A stretch of 64,000 nt of DNA, taken from the NCBI RefSeq assembly GCF_002160765.1, contig NZ_NFLF01000004.1, forward strand, positions 1-64,000. The letters are read 5' to 3'. Under the pieces are notes generated by a model. The model made no database searches. It saw only the letters and a list, made by a program, of their open reading frames with translations, and was not told the DNA's origin. Shown in pieces: positions 1 through 8,242 of this stretch. The DNA is from Lachnoclostridium sp. An138 (GTDB lineage Bacteria > Bacillota > Clostridia > Lachnospirales > Lachnospiraceae). Position 1 is the stretch's first letter. Each line of letters opens with the position of its first letter. The position numbers and the translations under genes were made by a program.

Positions 1-104
1 GTAGTTGAAATCCAGCTTTTGCGAATCTGAGAACCAGAGAGGAAGTGAATTACTCCAGCTATCTGAAGTATCTCACAAAAGTTGGAGCCTGACGATCCGG
101 CCGA

Positions 105-269
105 TTATAAAGCGCTTACGATATACTTCTTCATTTCATTGAATCGGACGACACCAAACTCCATTAAGGTATATAATATCGTCATTTTATATTTTCCGTT
201 AATCAGTGACAGCGTGTAGCTGAAGCCAGTTGAGCTAAGGCATTCGTTTGCTATACATCTTTCGCTCAT
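105..269 (-). pseudogene. HxlR-family regulator, N-terminal remnant
   Basis: The 54 codons start at an ATG with a good GGAG site 8 bases upstream. They read like the first half of an HxlR winged-helix regulator (TGFSYTLSLINGKYKM, then EFGVVRFNEMKKYI). HxlR proteins are normally about 100-120 residues. Here the frame ends in TAA just where the recognition helix and wing should follow, and I find no continuation in any frame to the left edge. It diverges from the flavin reductase gene, the usual place for an HxlR repressor of such a gene. I infer that the regulator is broken and the reductase has probably lost its local control. Confidence 0.55.
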
Positions 270-430
270 TTTACACTCTCCTTCAGGTAAGTATTTAACT
301 TAATTGTAAGTATCGCACTTTAATGTGCGTACTTGCTTTTAACTTCATTCTTGCTATGATTATAATATCAGTACTTGAAAAAGTCAATTTTGTTCAGGTA
401 AGCATGAAATATGAAAGGAGGCAGCGCTTA

Positions 431-982
431 ATGAGTAAAAAAATTGTGATATTAAATGGAAGCCCCCGAAAGAAAGGCAATACCTCCATGCTTGTAAAAG
501 CCTTTACCGAAGGTGCAGAAAGTGCCGGGCATACGGTGACAGAGTTCTTCCTTGACAGTATGGATATTCATGGCTGTAAAGGCTGTTTTGGAGGGCACAG
601 CAGCAAAGAATGTCCGTGTGTACAAAAGGATGATATGGCTCAGATTTATCCGGCAATAAAAGAATGCGATGTGGTGGTGCTGGCAACTCCTCTCTATTAC
701 TGGAATATGAGCGGCCAGCTCAGAACTGCTATTGATCGCTTATTTGCTTTAGAGGAAGGTGATGGCAACCTTCTCAGAGGGCATGACAGAGCCTCAGTTC
801 TTCTGATGGCGGCAGAAGGTTATGGATTCGAGGATGTACTTACCTATTATGACCATCTGATGGAGCATTTGCGCTGGAAAAGTCTTGGTCATATTCTCGC
901 TGGCGGGAATATGAGCGTAGGAGATATTAAAGATAAACCTGAAATTCAACAGGCGTATGAACTTGGAAAATCAATTCAGTAA
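431..982 (+). CDS. NADPH-dependent FMN reductase / flavodoxin-like oxidoreductase
   Basis: This 183-residue protein has the flavodoxin-like fold of the NADPH-dependent FMN reductase family. It has an FMN phosphate-binding loop (NGSPRKKGNTSML, residues 8-20), a cysteine cluster (GCKGCFGG then KECPC) like that of iron-sulfur flavoproteins, and a TPLYYWNMSGQLRTAIDR flavin-contact segment. I chose the ATG at 431 because AGGAGG lies 8-9 bases upstream; an upstream in-frame start at 323 has no such site. It is probably a cytoplasmic NAD(P)H:flavin or quinone reductase. The substrate cannot be read from sequence. It diverges from an HxlR remnant. Confidence 0.8.
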   Translation: MSKKIVILNGSPRKKGNTSMLVKAFTEGAESAGHTVTEFFLDSMDIHGCKGCFGGHSSKECPCVQKDDMAQIYPAIKECDVVVLATPLYYWNMSGQLRTAIDRLFALEEGDGNLLRGHDRASVLLMAAEGYGFEDVLTYYDHLMEHLRWKSLGHILAGGNMSVGDIKDKPEIQQAYELGKSIQ

Positions 983-1090
983 GTGGAGATATCTTTTGGG
1001 AAAACCTTACGAGGGCAGCAGAAATAACATTTGTATAGCTATCTTTAGAATTATGAATAAAAAATTTCAGGGACAGAACGCATAACACAA

Positions 1091-1138
1091 AAAAGAAAAC
1101 GCGGCCCGGCAGGATTAACCGGAAGCCGCGTTTCTTTT
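1091..1138. terminator. Bidirectional terminator
   Basis: AAACGCGGC pairs with GCCGCGTTT around a short loop, with T-rich tracts on both strands. It lies between the convergent flavin reductase and spore-protein genes and can serve both. Confidence 0.75.
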
Positions 1139-1202
1139 ATTCCCCATCAGCTCGCTGCGGGGTGTTTGACTTCATTTTTGTTTCAGGAGAAACGGTCCGG
1201 GC

Positions 1203-1409
1203 TTATTTGCCGGCCATCTGTCTCTCCTGGGCCTCGATCATTTTCTTAACCATATAACCGCCAACGGAGCCGTTCTGCTTGGAAGTCAGGTTTCCGTTGT
1301 AGCCGTCGGTCAGGGGTACGCCAAGCTCGCTGGCTACCTCGTACTTGAACTTGTCAAGTGCGCCCTTTGCCTCCGGGACTGCTGCGGTGTTAGATGATCT
1401 ACTGGACAT
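1203..1409 (-). CDS. Alpha/beta-type small acid-soluble spore protein
   Basis: This 68-residue protein has the complete alpha/beta SASP signature. The N-terminal part carries the germination-protease region (KFKYEVASELGV), followed by DGYNGNLTSKQNGSVGGYMVKKM. These proteins coat spore DNA and protect it from UV and heat, and are degraded at germination. AGGAGG sits just upstream of the ATG. About 100 bases upstream on the same strand is a sequence resembling a sigma-G promoter (GTATT, then CATAATA), but the spacing is short, so I treat it as weak. The gene shows that the organism forms endospores. Confidence 0.95.
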   Translation of the reverse strand: MSSRSSNTAAVPEAKGALDKFKYEVASELGVPLTDGYNGNLTSKQNGSVGGYMVKKMIEAQERQMAGK

Positions 1410-1573
1410 AATAAACTCCTCCTTACTGCAGACAGAAAATAATTTGCCTTGAAATTGATTTGAAAAGGCGGCTGTCTGCCGTTTGTTGTTGTTTGTTACA
1501 GGAGTTATTATGCGAAAAAATCAGGCGAATACACTGGCAGTTGTTTGTTGCTTTGATAATTTTTTACAGCTTT

Positions 1574-2611
1574 TTAAAAAGAATCCTGAGTATCCTGAAC
1601 ATCGCCGTAAAACAGCTCATGCTGCCGCTTTACCCGTTCGCACACCTGCTTAAGAAAGCTTTCCGGACCAAGAATCCGGATGACCGGGCCGAAGGAAAGC
1701 AGCTCGATCAGAAGTTCCGTTTCATCCGACGGATCATAGAAAAGAGAACAAAGCCAGGTGTCAGTGTCAGGCTCGTAAATGGTCTGCTTTTCGTAATTGG
1801 CGAAATGGAGCATGCACCGCTCCAGAGCGTTTCGTTTGTTTTCGATGCGGATGCGTACCGGTTCGCTTTTCTGTTCTGACAGAATAAAACGGTTCCGGTC
1901 GAAGCGTTCCACCGGAGTCCGGGACAGATGGCAGGCCTTTATGCGGCCAAGGTTCAGTATGGTGGGGGAACCGATCCGGCCCCGGCGGAAGCTGACGGAC
2001 AGCAGGCGGAATTTGTCGTCCTTCTGGGAATACTGAAGACGGCAGGGCAGAACCTCCAGTGTCATGGAGTTTCCTTTTCCGCCCTCGTAAGCGGCAAAGA
2101 GCGCTTTGTTTTCGGTCAGGGCTTTTAAAACGGTCTGAAACACAGCGCGGTATTCAGCCGTCTCATAAGGATCGCCGTCTGCATACTGGTCAAAATAATG
2201 GAAGTCAGACTGCTCATAGAGCGCCGGAATGTCCTGCAGATCTTCAGAAAGCCTTTCCAGCTGTCTTTCTGTGAAAAAGAGGCGGAAGCGTCTGTCCGAG
2301 AGAAGAGCCTTGAGCCAGGATTTCTGAAGGGTAGTCAGAGGAGGCTTCAGGGAAGCGGAATTCAGCCTGCTTTTCCAGGTCTTTTCTTCGGTTTTTTCAA
2401 GGAGGGAGGACCAAGGTCCGTCTGTGAGCTTCGGAATTATGCCGGAAGCGCTTTCTTCAAAGGCGCAGGAGCTGACAAGCTCATACATATCCTGCAGCGA
2501 AAGCGGGGTGAGGGAGGCATGCTCCAGGACGCTGCGCACCGCCTGAAAATAGGAGCCGTATACTTCTTCAAATAAAGACAGATGTTCCAGCGTTTCTTTC
2601 TGCGGCATCAT
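1574..2611 (-). CDS. WYL domain-containing transcriptional regulator (second of pair)
   Basis: This 345-residue protein is the downstream member of a tandem WYL pair and overlaps the upstream gene by 44 bases. The central part has the WYL-type beta segment (CRLQYSQKDDKFRLLSVSF, then ILNLGRIKACHLSR). WYL domains bind ligands or nucleic acids and usually sit in regulators with an N-terminal helix-turn-helix. The N-terminal third here is helical, but I cannot pick out a clear helix-turn-helix. AGGAGG lies 6 bases before the first of two adjacent ATGs. The two WYL proteins may act as a heteromer, which is inference. The target is unknown. Confidence 0.75.
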   Translation of the reverse strand: MMPQKETLEHLSLFEEVYGSYFQAVRSVLEHASLTPLSLQDMYELVSSCAFEESASGIIPKLTDGPWSSLLEKTEEKTWKSRLNSASLKPPLTTLQKSWLKALLSDRRFRLFFTERQLERLSEDLQDIPALYEQSDFHYFDQYADGDPYETAEYRAVFQTVLKALTENKALFAAYEGGKGNSMTLEVLPCRLQYSQKDDKFRLLSVSFRRGRIGSPTILNLGRIKACHLSRTPVERFDRNRFILSEQKSEPVRIRIENKRNALERCMLHFANYEKQTIYEPDTDTWLCSLFYDPSDETELLIELLSFGPVIRILGPESFLKQVCERVKRQHELFYGDVQDTQDSF

Positions 2612-3848
2612 CTTCCGCCTCCTTTCCGTACATCTGATACATGGTTTCCAGATCGGCCGTCACCTTGTCCAGCACAGCCTGATTGGTGCACTGCAGATCA
2701 AGAATCCGGCCTGTAAAGGACTTGATCCAGGGCAGCATCTCATTGGTGTCAAAAAAGGTTCCTGTGTAAAGCCAGATATTCTCGCGGATGCGCAGGAGCT
2801 CTCCGCCGCGTCCTTCCCGCTGCAGCCGTCCGATGATATGGCTTTCGCAGGCTTCATTTATGTACAGCTTCATGGACAGGGTCTCCATGCGGCTTCTGCC
2901 CCCGAAGGACACGCCCCAGCAATGGGGAAGGTTCTGCCGGAGCTTTTCTCTGTAACGTTCATATTCCGGGCAGACGGCAAGGAGTTTTGGCTTGAAGATA
3001 CAGTCCAGGCGCAGGCAGTTGAAGCGCCGTTTCGGAGCAAAATAGACACAGAGATAGCGTCTGCCGGTCTGGGTGCTCACAAAAATCTGAAGCGGAAGTC
3101 CCTCCAGAACGACAGATTTGCCGGAACGGGTGCTGTGATTCTCAAAAGAAAGGAAACGATGTTCCCGCATGGCTGTAAGCACCGTCAGAAGCACTTCGTC
3201 CTCCAGTGTATGCACCATAAAATAGTGCTTCCAGCAGAACAGATCGTTGGAGAGAAATTCCCGGTCCAGAATGGCGCTGCCTGCGAAGCCGAAAGGCGCT
3301 GTCTCTGAGCTGAATTTTACAGCATTCAGAAGTGTGTCATAAAGAGGCGGTTCTTCCAGGCGCAGCGGCGGCGCCAGCCGGTAGGCAAGGAATTTTCCTG
3401 TTTTCTGGGAAAGCAGGATGCCCAGTTTTTCGTATTCCCTGCATTTGAGCCGGATGATCTGGGTGTCCAGTTCTTCTCCGTACAGCAGGGAGATGGCGTC
3501 GCCAAGCTCCGGCACCGTCCGCGCGTTTCCATCGGAGAGCAGGTCCAGCAGGAAGAAGTGAAGCAGCAGATCCCGGTCTGTGAAGCTCTTGGATTTCCAG
3601 GCGGCGTACAGGGGATTTGAGAGGATCTGCTTGCTGTCCATACGGATGGAGACCTGTTTTCCTTTGGATGTGTAATCGGAATGGATATAATCAGCCAGGT
3701 AATTTTCGATTCTCCGGCGTTCATTGTCGTATGTCCGGCCGCTTTTTGCGGCGAATTCACCACGGACCTTGAAGCCGTAGAGAAAGAACTGGCGCATATA
3801 GTCACGGATGCGGTCGAAGTTTTTGATTAATTCCTGAAAATCAGACAT
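2568..3848 (-). CDS. WYL domain-containing transcriptional regulator (first of pair)
   Basis: This 426-residue WYL protein is the first gene of the pair. Residues about 20-150 look like a winged-helix region (RRRIENYLADYIHSDY and DRDLLLHFFLLDLLSDG). The WYL core is recognisable near residue 260 (GLPLQIFVSTQTGRRYLCV followed by RLDCIFKPK). I prefer the ATG at 3848, which has AAGGAG close upstream, over an earlier in-frame start at 3917. A consensus promoter lies directly upstream. The neighbours do not show what the pair controls. Confidence 0.75.
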   Translation of the reverse strand: MSDFQELIKNFDRIRDYMRQFFLYGFKVRGEFAAKSGRTYDNERRRIENYLADYIHSDYTSKGKQVSIRMDSKQILSNPLYAAWKSKSFTDRDLLLHFFLLDLLSDGNARTVPELGDAISLLYGEELDTQIIRLKCREYEKLGILLSQKTGKFLAYRLAPPLRLEEPPLYDTLLNAVKFSSETAPFGFAGSAILDREFLSNDLFCWKHYFMVHTLEDEVLLTVLTAMREHRFLSFENHSTRSGKSVVLEGLPLQIFVSTQTGRRYLCVYFAPKRRFNCLRLDCIFKPKLLAVCPEYERYREKLRQNLPHCWGVSFGGRSRMETLSMKLYINEACESHIIGRLQREGRGGELLRIRENIWLYTGTFFDTNEMLPWIKSFTGRILDLQCTNQAVLDKVTADLETMYQMYGKEAEDDAAERNAGTSVFI

Positions 3849-3888
3849 GGGGTGCTCCTTATTGTGAAAAAGCAAATAAACTGAAAAA

Positions 3889-3917
3889 ATTATAATATAT
3901 TCTTCCGCTTTCCTCAA
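3889..3917 (-). promoter_or_regulatory. Sigma-A promoter of the WYL pair
   Basis: TTGAGG, a 17-base spacer and TATAAT on the minus strand, about 40 bases upstream of the first WYL start codon. Confidence 0.55.
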
Positions 3918-3978
3918 GTCCGGGACGGATATTCAAATAATTGGGCAGCCAAAGAACACTGGTCTTTCCGTAGTTCTA

Positions 3979-4008
3979 TTGGCGAAACAGGACCCTTTGT
4001 GCTAAAAT
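3979..4008 (+). promoter_or_regulatory. Probable promoter of the LysR gene
   Basis: TTGGCG, 18 bases and TAAAAT, ending 53 bases before the LysR start. It is a weak but correctly placed sigma-A-like promoter. Confidence 0.35.
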
Positions 4009-4061
4009 AAAAAGACATGATTTACTCTGTTTCGTTGAGAGAATGAAAGGAGAAAAAGCGG

Positions 4062-4961
4062 ATGCTGCTCAGACAGATGAAATATTTTGCGGCCGTCGTT
4101 GAATGCGGGAGCTTTACAGAGGCGGCAGAGCAGTGCTATATTTCCCAGTCAGCTATTTCCCAGCAGATCCGAACGCTGGAAAAGGAGCTGGGCGTGGAAC
4201 TGCTTCACAGGGGGAACCGTAAGTTTACGGTGACTGCGGCGGGCGAATATTTTTATTCCCAGTGCAGGGCGGTTCTGGCTCAGGTGGAGGAGCTGGTGCA
4301 GGAGACAAGGCGGCTTGGAACCGATCGGGAGCTTCAGCTTCGTATCGGGTATCTGCGGTGCTATAGCGGACTGGAGCTGCACCAGGCAGTTGCGGAATTT
4401 TCCAAAATATATCCGGAGGTTTCCATTCACATTGTGGACGGTACACACGAAGAGCTGTATGATTTGCTGCGCTCCGGAGAGGTCGATTTGATCCTGAGCG
4501 ATCAGCGGAGGGCCTTTTCTGATACCTATGTCAATTTTGAACTGACCCAGTGCGGCTGCTGCGCGGAGATCTCCCGGAGCAATCCTCTGAGCGGAAAGAA
4601 ATTCGTCCGGCTGGAGGAGTTAAAGCGGCTGCCCTGTATCCTTATCTCTTCCCGGGAGCAGCAGGACGCAGAACAGGAATACTACCAGCATACGCTTGGA
4701 TTTGGCGGGAATTATCTGTTTGCGGACAGCTTGGAAAAGGGAAGGCTGCTTGTGGTCAGCGGCAGGGGCTTTCTGCCCATAGAAAGCGTGGGTACTCTGC
4801 CGCCTGCCGGAGATTTCATCTGCAGGCTTCCGATTTGTCAGGGAGAGCGTCAAATTATGCGCAATTACTGTGCTTTCTGGCGGAAAGAGCAGGCGAATTA
4901 TTATATCGAGGAGTTTGCGGATACGCTCAAAAAGCTTTTGGAAAAACGAAAAAACGGATAA
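4062..4961 (+). CDS. LysR-family transcriptional regulator
   Basis: The 299 residues have the standard LysR layout. There is an N-terminal winged helix (residues 1-62, with FTEAAEQCYISQSAISQQI as the recognition helix-turn-helix and LGVELLHR as the linker start), followed by a substrate-binding domain of type 2 periplasmic-protein fold. A GAAAGGAG site precedes the ATG. LysR proteins often control a neighbouring gene. The broken dehydrogenase downstream is on the same strand beyond a terminator, so no target is evident. The C-terminal domain is average in length, with no sign of truncation. Confidence 0.88.
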   Translation: MLLRQMKYFAAVVECGSFTEAAEQCYISQSAISQQIRTLEKELGVELLHRGNRKFTVTAAGEYFYSQCRAVLAQVEELVQETRRLGTDRELQLRIGYLRCYSGLELHQAVAEFSKIYPEVSIHIVDGTHEELYDLLRSGEVDLILSDQRRAFSDTYVNFELTQCGCCAEISRSNPLSGKKFVRLEELKRLPCILISSREQQDAEQEYYQHTLGFGGNYLFADSLEKGRLLVVSGRGFLPIESVGTLPPAGDFICRLPICQGERQIMRNYCAFWRKEQANYYIEEFADTLKKLLEKRKNG

Positions 4962-4965
4962 CCGC

Positions 4966-5029
4966 AAAGTATCCCCGGCGGAACTCCTGCACTTTGGCAG
5001 CGTAAGTATTCCGCCAGGGATACTTTTTT
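4966..5029 (+). terminator. Terminator after the LysR gene
   Basis: AAAGTATCC and GGCGGAA pair with TTCCGCC and GGATACTTT across the loop, followed by TTTTTTC. Confidence 0.75.
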
Positions 5030-5190
5030 CTTTCTACATCTGTTCCATGAACGCGTTCAGACTGCCGCATAAGCAAAACTTATCCGAAACAAAAGAAATC
5101 CAGATTGAAAGGCAGTACCCCAAGCCCTAAAATAAAGCCAGAAAGAAAGCCAGAAAGAAAACCAGGCAAACAGGAAAGGAAGGTTATCAT

Positions 5191-6021
5191 ATGAAAGACG
5201 TAATGCTTTTAACCGGGGCGGGACAGATTGGCATGGCCATCGCACGGCGCATGGGATATGGAATGAAAATCGTGATAGGGGACAAAAAAGCAGAACATGC
5301 AGAGACTGTTTCCAGAATGATGAGTGAAGCGGGATTCGATACGAAGGCGGTGGAGATGGACCTGTCCTCCCGGGAATCGATTCAGAGCATGATTGCCGAA
5401 GGGCAGAAATACGGGCCGGTTGCGATGCTGGTAAACGCAGCAGGCGTGTCGCCGAGCCAGGCTCCGGTCGAGGCGATTCTGAAGGTGGATTTATATGGCA
5501 CTGCTGTACTCCTGGAAGAGGTGGGAAAGGTGATTGCTCCGGGCGGTGTGGGCGTGACCATTTCCAGCCAGTCTGGCCACAGGATGCCGGCGCTCACGCC
5601 GGAAGAGGACGAGCAGCTTGCCTGTACGCCGCCGGAAGAGCTCCTGAAGCTTTCCATCCTTTAGCTCGAAAATATCCGGGATACGCTTCACGCATACCAG
5701 CTGGCCAAGCGCTGCAATGAGAAGCGCGTGATGGCGGAGTCGGTGAAATGGGGGAAGAAAGGCGCCCGCGTTAATTCGATTTCTCCGGGTATTATCGTTA
5801 CGCCTCTGGCGCTGGACGAGTTCGACGGTCCCCGGGGAGACTTTTACAGGAATATGTTTGCCAAATGTCCGGCGGGACGCCCCGGCACTGCGGATGAGGT
5901 GGCGAATGTGGCGGAGCTGCTGATGAGTCGGAAGGGCGCTTTTATTACCGGTGCGGATTTCCTGATCGACGGCGGCGCCACAGCTTCCTATTTTTATGGC
6001 CCGCTGAAGCCGGAAGCCTGA
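5191..6021 (+). pseudogene. Short-chain dehydrogenase interrupted by an in-frame TAG
   Basis: The reading frame 5191-6021 would encode a 276-residue SDR oxidoreductase, but a TAG at 5662-5664 divides it. The first half has the nucleotide-binding TGAGQIGMAIARR and the LVNAAGVS motif. The second half, in the same frame, has the YQLAK catalytic Tyr-x3-Lys and the C-terminal GRPGTADEVANVAELL segment. The stop falls before the catalytic residues, so the N-terminal fragment cannot be active. A single C-to-T change (CAG to TAG) explains it. TAG is used as a normal stop elsewhere in the window, which argues against recoding. GGAAAGG precedes the ATG. A sequencing error cannot be excluded. Confidence 0.8.
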
Positions 6022-6037
6022 AGCTGGCCAGCCTGCT

Positions 6038-6460
6038 CTATTTGATAAGAAAAAGACCGAAGACGCAGACACCTATGCCGATGAGCTGCCGGAGCGAGAG
6101 ACTTTCTTTGTACAGGAAAAAGCCCACGAAAACCAGTACGCAGGCAAGGGCAATATTTGCCACAAGCGAGGCGGTATTTACCGTCCAGCCGGCGCGGTAG
6201 ACGTGGATATAGCCGAATTCCAGAGCAACCACGCTGATTCCCAGGGCAATGGAAGTCCAGTTCAGCTTTGACAGCTCGGCAGTGAACTTCTGGTGTCCGC
6301 CCTGCAGCAGGTACAAAAGGATGGCGCAGATGCCTGCGATCAGATAGGTGACTGCGAGAGAAAGAAAGGCATTGGCGCCTGCGGGCGTGGATTTGGTTGA
6401 AATGTTATAGACGACGTTTGCAAGGACCACCAGGGCGATGGGCCAGATGTAATGAATCAT
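6038..6460 (-). CDS. Small EamA/DMT-type membrane transporter
   Basis: This 140-residue protein is very hydrophobic, with four or five predicted membrane helices. It resembles half of an EamA-type drug/metabolite transporter, with a closing helix KESLSLRQLIGIGVCVFG that is typical of the family. Short members of this superfamily work as dimers. I chose the ATG at 6460 because AGGAGG lies 7 bases upstream; a longer in-frame start at 6514 lies inside a conserved-looking hairpin. A strong promoter and a two-hairpin leader of about 130 nt precede it, which suggests RNA-level control of this transporter. The substrate is unknown. Confidence 0.75.
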   Translation of the reverse strand: MIHYIWPIALVVLANVVYNISTKSTPAGANAFLSLAVTYLIAGICAILLYLLQGGHQKFTAELSKLNWTSIALGISVVALEFGYIHVYRAGWTVNTASLVANIALACVLVFVGFFLYKESLSLRQLIGIGVCVFGLFLIK

Positions 6461-6486
6461 GGGGATACCTCCTGTTATCTGTAAAA

Positions 6487-6566
6487 GGGTGAGCAATAAA
6501 AGGCAGCCAGACATCAGCCTGACTGCCGGTAGGTGCTCACCCGTAGAATTCTGCGGGGCAGAATTC
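6487..6566 (-). promoter_or_regulatory. Structured 5' leader of the DMT transporter gene
   Basis: Read on the minus strand, the leader has a perfect hairpin (GAATTCTGC/GCAGAATTC). A larger one follows, in which GGGTGAGCA pairs with TGCTCACCC and encloses an inner GGCAGTCAG/CTGGCTGCC helix with an asymmetric CCTACC/TTTTATT loop. Four T residues follow. The organisation fits a riboswitch or attenuator for a transporter, but I cannot match it to a named class. Confidence 0.5.
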
Positions 6567-6598
6567 CAATTTCTTTTTTACATTTAAAATATAGAACG

Positions 6599-6627
6599 AT
6601 TATAAGGCAGAATCCATCGGGACGCAA
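6599..6627 (-). promoter_or_regulatory. Sigma-A promoter of the DMT transporter leader
   Basis: TTGCGT, 17 bases and TATAAT on the minus strand. The transcript would begin about 130 bases before the start codon and include both leader hairpins. Confidence 0.6.
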
Positions 6628-6730
6628 GGAAAAAATAACTTCGCACCTTTTTTTAGATGATTCTGCCATTTTCTTTTTCTATAATAGACTCATAACAAAG
6701 GCACAACGAAGAGGGAAGGAGAAAAAAAGA

Positions 6731-7963
6731 ATGTTTATACTGCAGAATGAAACGGGACGATACCCTTTAAAAATATGGCTGGAAAATGAGAAGGAGCTGG
6801 AGGCTTCCTGCAGAGAGCAGGCGTATCATCTGACAGAGCTTCCTTTCCTGAGAGGCTGGGTCTGCCTGATGCCGGATACCCATGCGGGAATGGGAATGCC
6901 CATAGGAGGCGTGATTGCGGCAAAGGACGTCATAATCCCCAATGCGGTGGGCGTGGATATTGGCTGCGGCATGGCTTATGTGAAGACGAATATTCCTGTG
7001 GCGGTCCTGAAGGAGACCATGACAGGCTGCGGAAATCTGGTACAGGGGATCGTGGGAGACATTCTCCGGAATATTCCCGCAGGCTTTGCCCATCACAAGA
7101 CAGCGATGCCCTGCTATACACTGGACAGGGCGATGGAGGAATTTTCCCTTTATGAAGAGAACGGAGAGCTTCTGGGACAGCTGGAAGCGGGATATTTTCA
7201 GATTGGGACACTGGGCGGCGGGAATCATTTCATCGAGCTTCAGGAAGATGAGGAAGGGCTGCTGTCTGTGATGATTCATTCCGGGAGCCGTCATTTTGGA
7301 AAGGCAGTCTGCGATTATTTCCACCAGAAAGCGAGAGAGCAGAACAGGCGCTGGTACAGCCAGGTTCCGGATGAGTACCGGCTGGCCTTCCTGCCCACAG
7401 ATACGCCGGAGGGATGTCAGTATCTGAACTGGATGAACCTTTCCATGGAATTTGCCCGCGAGAACCGGGAGAAGATGATGCTGGCGGTGAAAGCCGTGCT
7501 GGAGAAGTGGATAGGCAGATACACGGAGCTTACCCTGGAATACCAGGAGGAGATCAACTGTCATCACAACTACGCGGCGCTGGAGCAGCACTGCGGGGAA
7601 GAGGTGTGGGTACATCGAAAAGGAGCCGTCCGTGCCGGAAAAGACGAGCTGACGGTGATTCCCGGGGCCATGGGTTCTTACAGCTATGTGGTGCGGGGCC
7701 TTGGAAATCCGGAGAGCTTCTGCTCTTCCTCCCATGGAGCGGGCAGGGCTTATTCCCGGAAGGGCGCCATGGATGCCTTCACCTGTGAAGAGGTCATGGT
7801 AGATCTGAAGGACCGGGGCGTGGTTCTTGGAAAGAAGAACAAAAAAGATGTGGCAGAAGAGAGCCGGTTTGCCTATAAAGACATTGACCGCGTGATGGAA
7901 AACCAGAAAGATCTGGTGGTTCCGGTCCGCCGGCTTTCCACCATCGGTGTGGTCAAGGGATGA
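6731..7963 (+). CDS. rtcB: RtcB-family RNA ligase
   Basis: The 410 residues match RtcB, the manganese- and GTP-dependent ligase that joins 2',3'-cyclic-phosphate or 3'-phosphate RNA ends to 5'-OH ends. Visible motifs are DTHAGMGMPIGG, the metal-binding VGVDIGCGM, GTLGGGNHFIEL, HSGSRHFGK and SSHGAGRAYSR, which holds the histidine that is guanylylated. The ATG at 6731 lacks a strong Shine-Dalgarno sequence, but GGGAAGGAG is 8-17 bases upstream; an earlier in-frame start adds about 66 unrelated residues. A TATAAT lies near 6680. The gene is followed by tRNA-like RNA and a slipin gene on the same strand. No RtcA cyclase, archease or Ro-type gene is present. Confidence 0.93.
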   Translation: MFILQNETGRYPLKIWLENEKELEASCREQAYHLTELPFLRGWVCLMPDTHAGMGMPIGGVIAAKDVIIPNAVGVDIGCGMAYVKTNIPVAVLKETMTGCGNLVQGIVGDILRNIPAGFAHHKTAMPCYTLDRAMEEFSLYEENGELLGQLEAGYFQIGTLGGGNHFIELQEDEEGLLSVMIHSGSRHFGKAVCDYFHQKAREQNRRWYSQVPDEYRLAFLPTDTPEGCQYLNWMNLSMEFARENREKMMLAVKAVLEKWIGRYTELTLEYQEEINCHHNYAALEQHCGEEVWVHRKGAVRAGKDELTVIPGAMGSYSYVVRGLGNPESFCSSSHGAGRAYSRKGAMDAFTCEEVMVDLKDRGVVLGKKNKKDVAEESRFAYKDIDRVMENQKDLVVPVRRLSTIGVVKG

Positions 7964-8090
7964 TATGGCATACCCTTGAAAGGACGTGTTCGAAGAACAT
8001 GGGAAATGCTTTCTTCCGGAGCAAAGGACTCCGGTGGAAATAGATTCCGCTTTTTTCCCGGGGCTTCAGGCTTTCTGCCTGGGCGGTGCC
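7964..8090 (+). other. Hairpin-rich leader of the rtcB-slipin intergenic region
   Basis: There is no credible gene here. Short perfect hairpins follow one another: CCGGAG/CTCCGG (near 8016-8034) and CAGGC/GCCTG (near 8067-8081). They lead directly into the first tRNA-like module. The stretch may be the 5' part of a non-coding RNA or a processed rtcB 3' region. Confidence 0.4.
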
Positions 8091-8161
8091 GCGGTCTGGT
8101 AGGCCGCCGGTATGCCGAAAACGGCGGAGAAACAACGATGTTACGGAGGTTCGAATCCTCC
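8091..8161 (+). ncRNA. tRNA-like module 1 between rtcB and slipin
   Basis: A D-arm-like hairpin (GCGG, loop TCTGGTAGG with the conserved GG, CCGC; 8091-8107) is followed 37 nt later by a perfect T-arm (GGAGG, loop TTCGAAT, CCTCC; 8145-8161). The loop fits the T-psi-C-R-A-N-Y consensus. In place of an anticodon arm there is GCCG-AAAA-CGGC, and no acceptor stem closes the unit in the usual way, so this is not a standard tRNA. Bacterial Y RNAs (YrlA type) and RNAs linked to RtcB operons are known to mimic tRNA in this manner. Confidence 0.6.
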
Positions 8162-8171
8162 CCTGTGAGAG

Positions 8172-8242
8172 ACAGGTAGCTAAGCGGTAAAAGCAATCGT
8201 AAATGGCAGCAGACGGTTCAAATCCGTCACCAGTGCACCTGT
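8172..8242 (+). ncRNA. tRNA-like module 2 between rtcB and slipin
   Basis: ACAGG (8172-8176) pairs with CCTGT (8238-8242) as a short acceptor-like stem. It is followed by TA at the tRNA 8-9 positions, a D-arm (GCT, loop AAGCGGTAAA, AGC) and a perfect T-arm (GACGG, loop TTCAAAT, CCGTC; 8212-8228). The stretch between the arms has no clear anticodon stem, and nine extra bases sit between the T-arm and the 3' acceptor strand. ACAGG can alternatively pair with CCTGT at 8162-8166, so the two modules may switch partners. Confidence 0.6.

Noticed and set aside
5125-5170. AGCCAGAAAGAA repeats before the dehydrogenase as a CRISPR-like array
   Set aside because: The units are only 12 bases with no spacers, so this is simple purine-rich repetition upstream of a ribosome site.
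5662-5664. Pyrrolysine or other recoding at the TAG in the dehydrogenase
   Set aside because: TAG ends normal genes in the window (for example 26587-26589), no pyrrolysine genes are seen, and a Gln codon one base away explains it.
8091-8242. Two ordinary tRNA genes
   Set aside because: T- and D-arms are convincing, but anticodon stems and seven-pair acceptor stems are missing.
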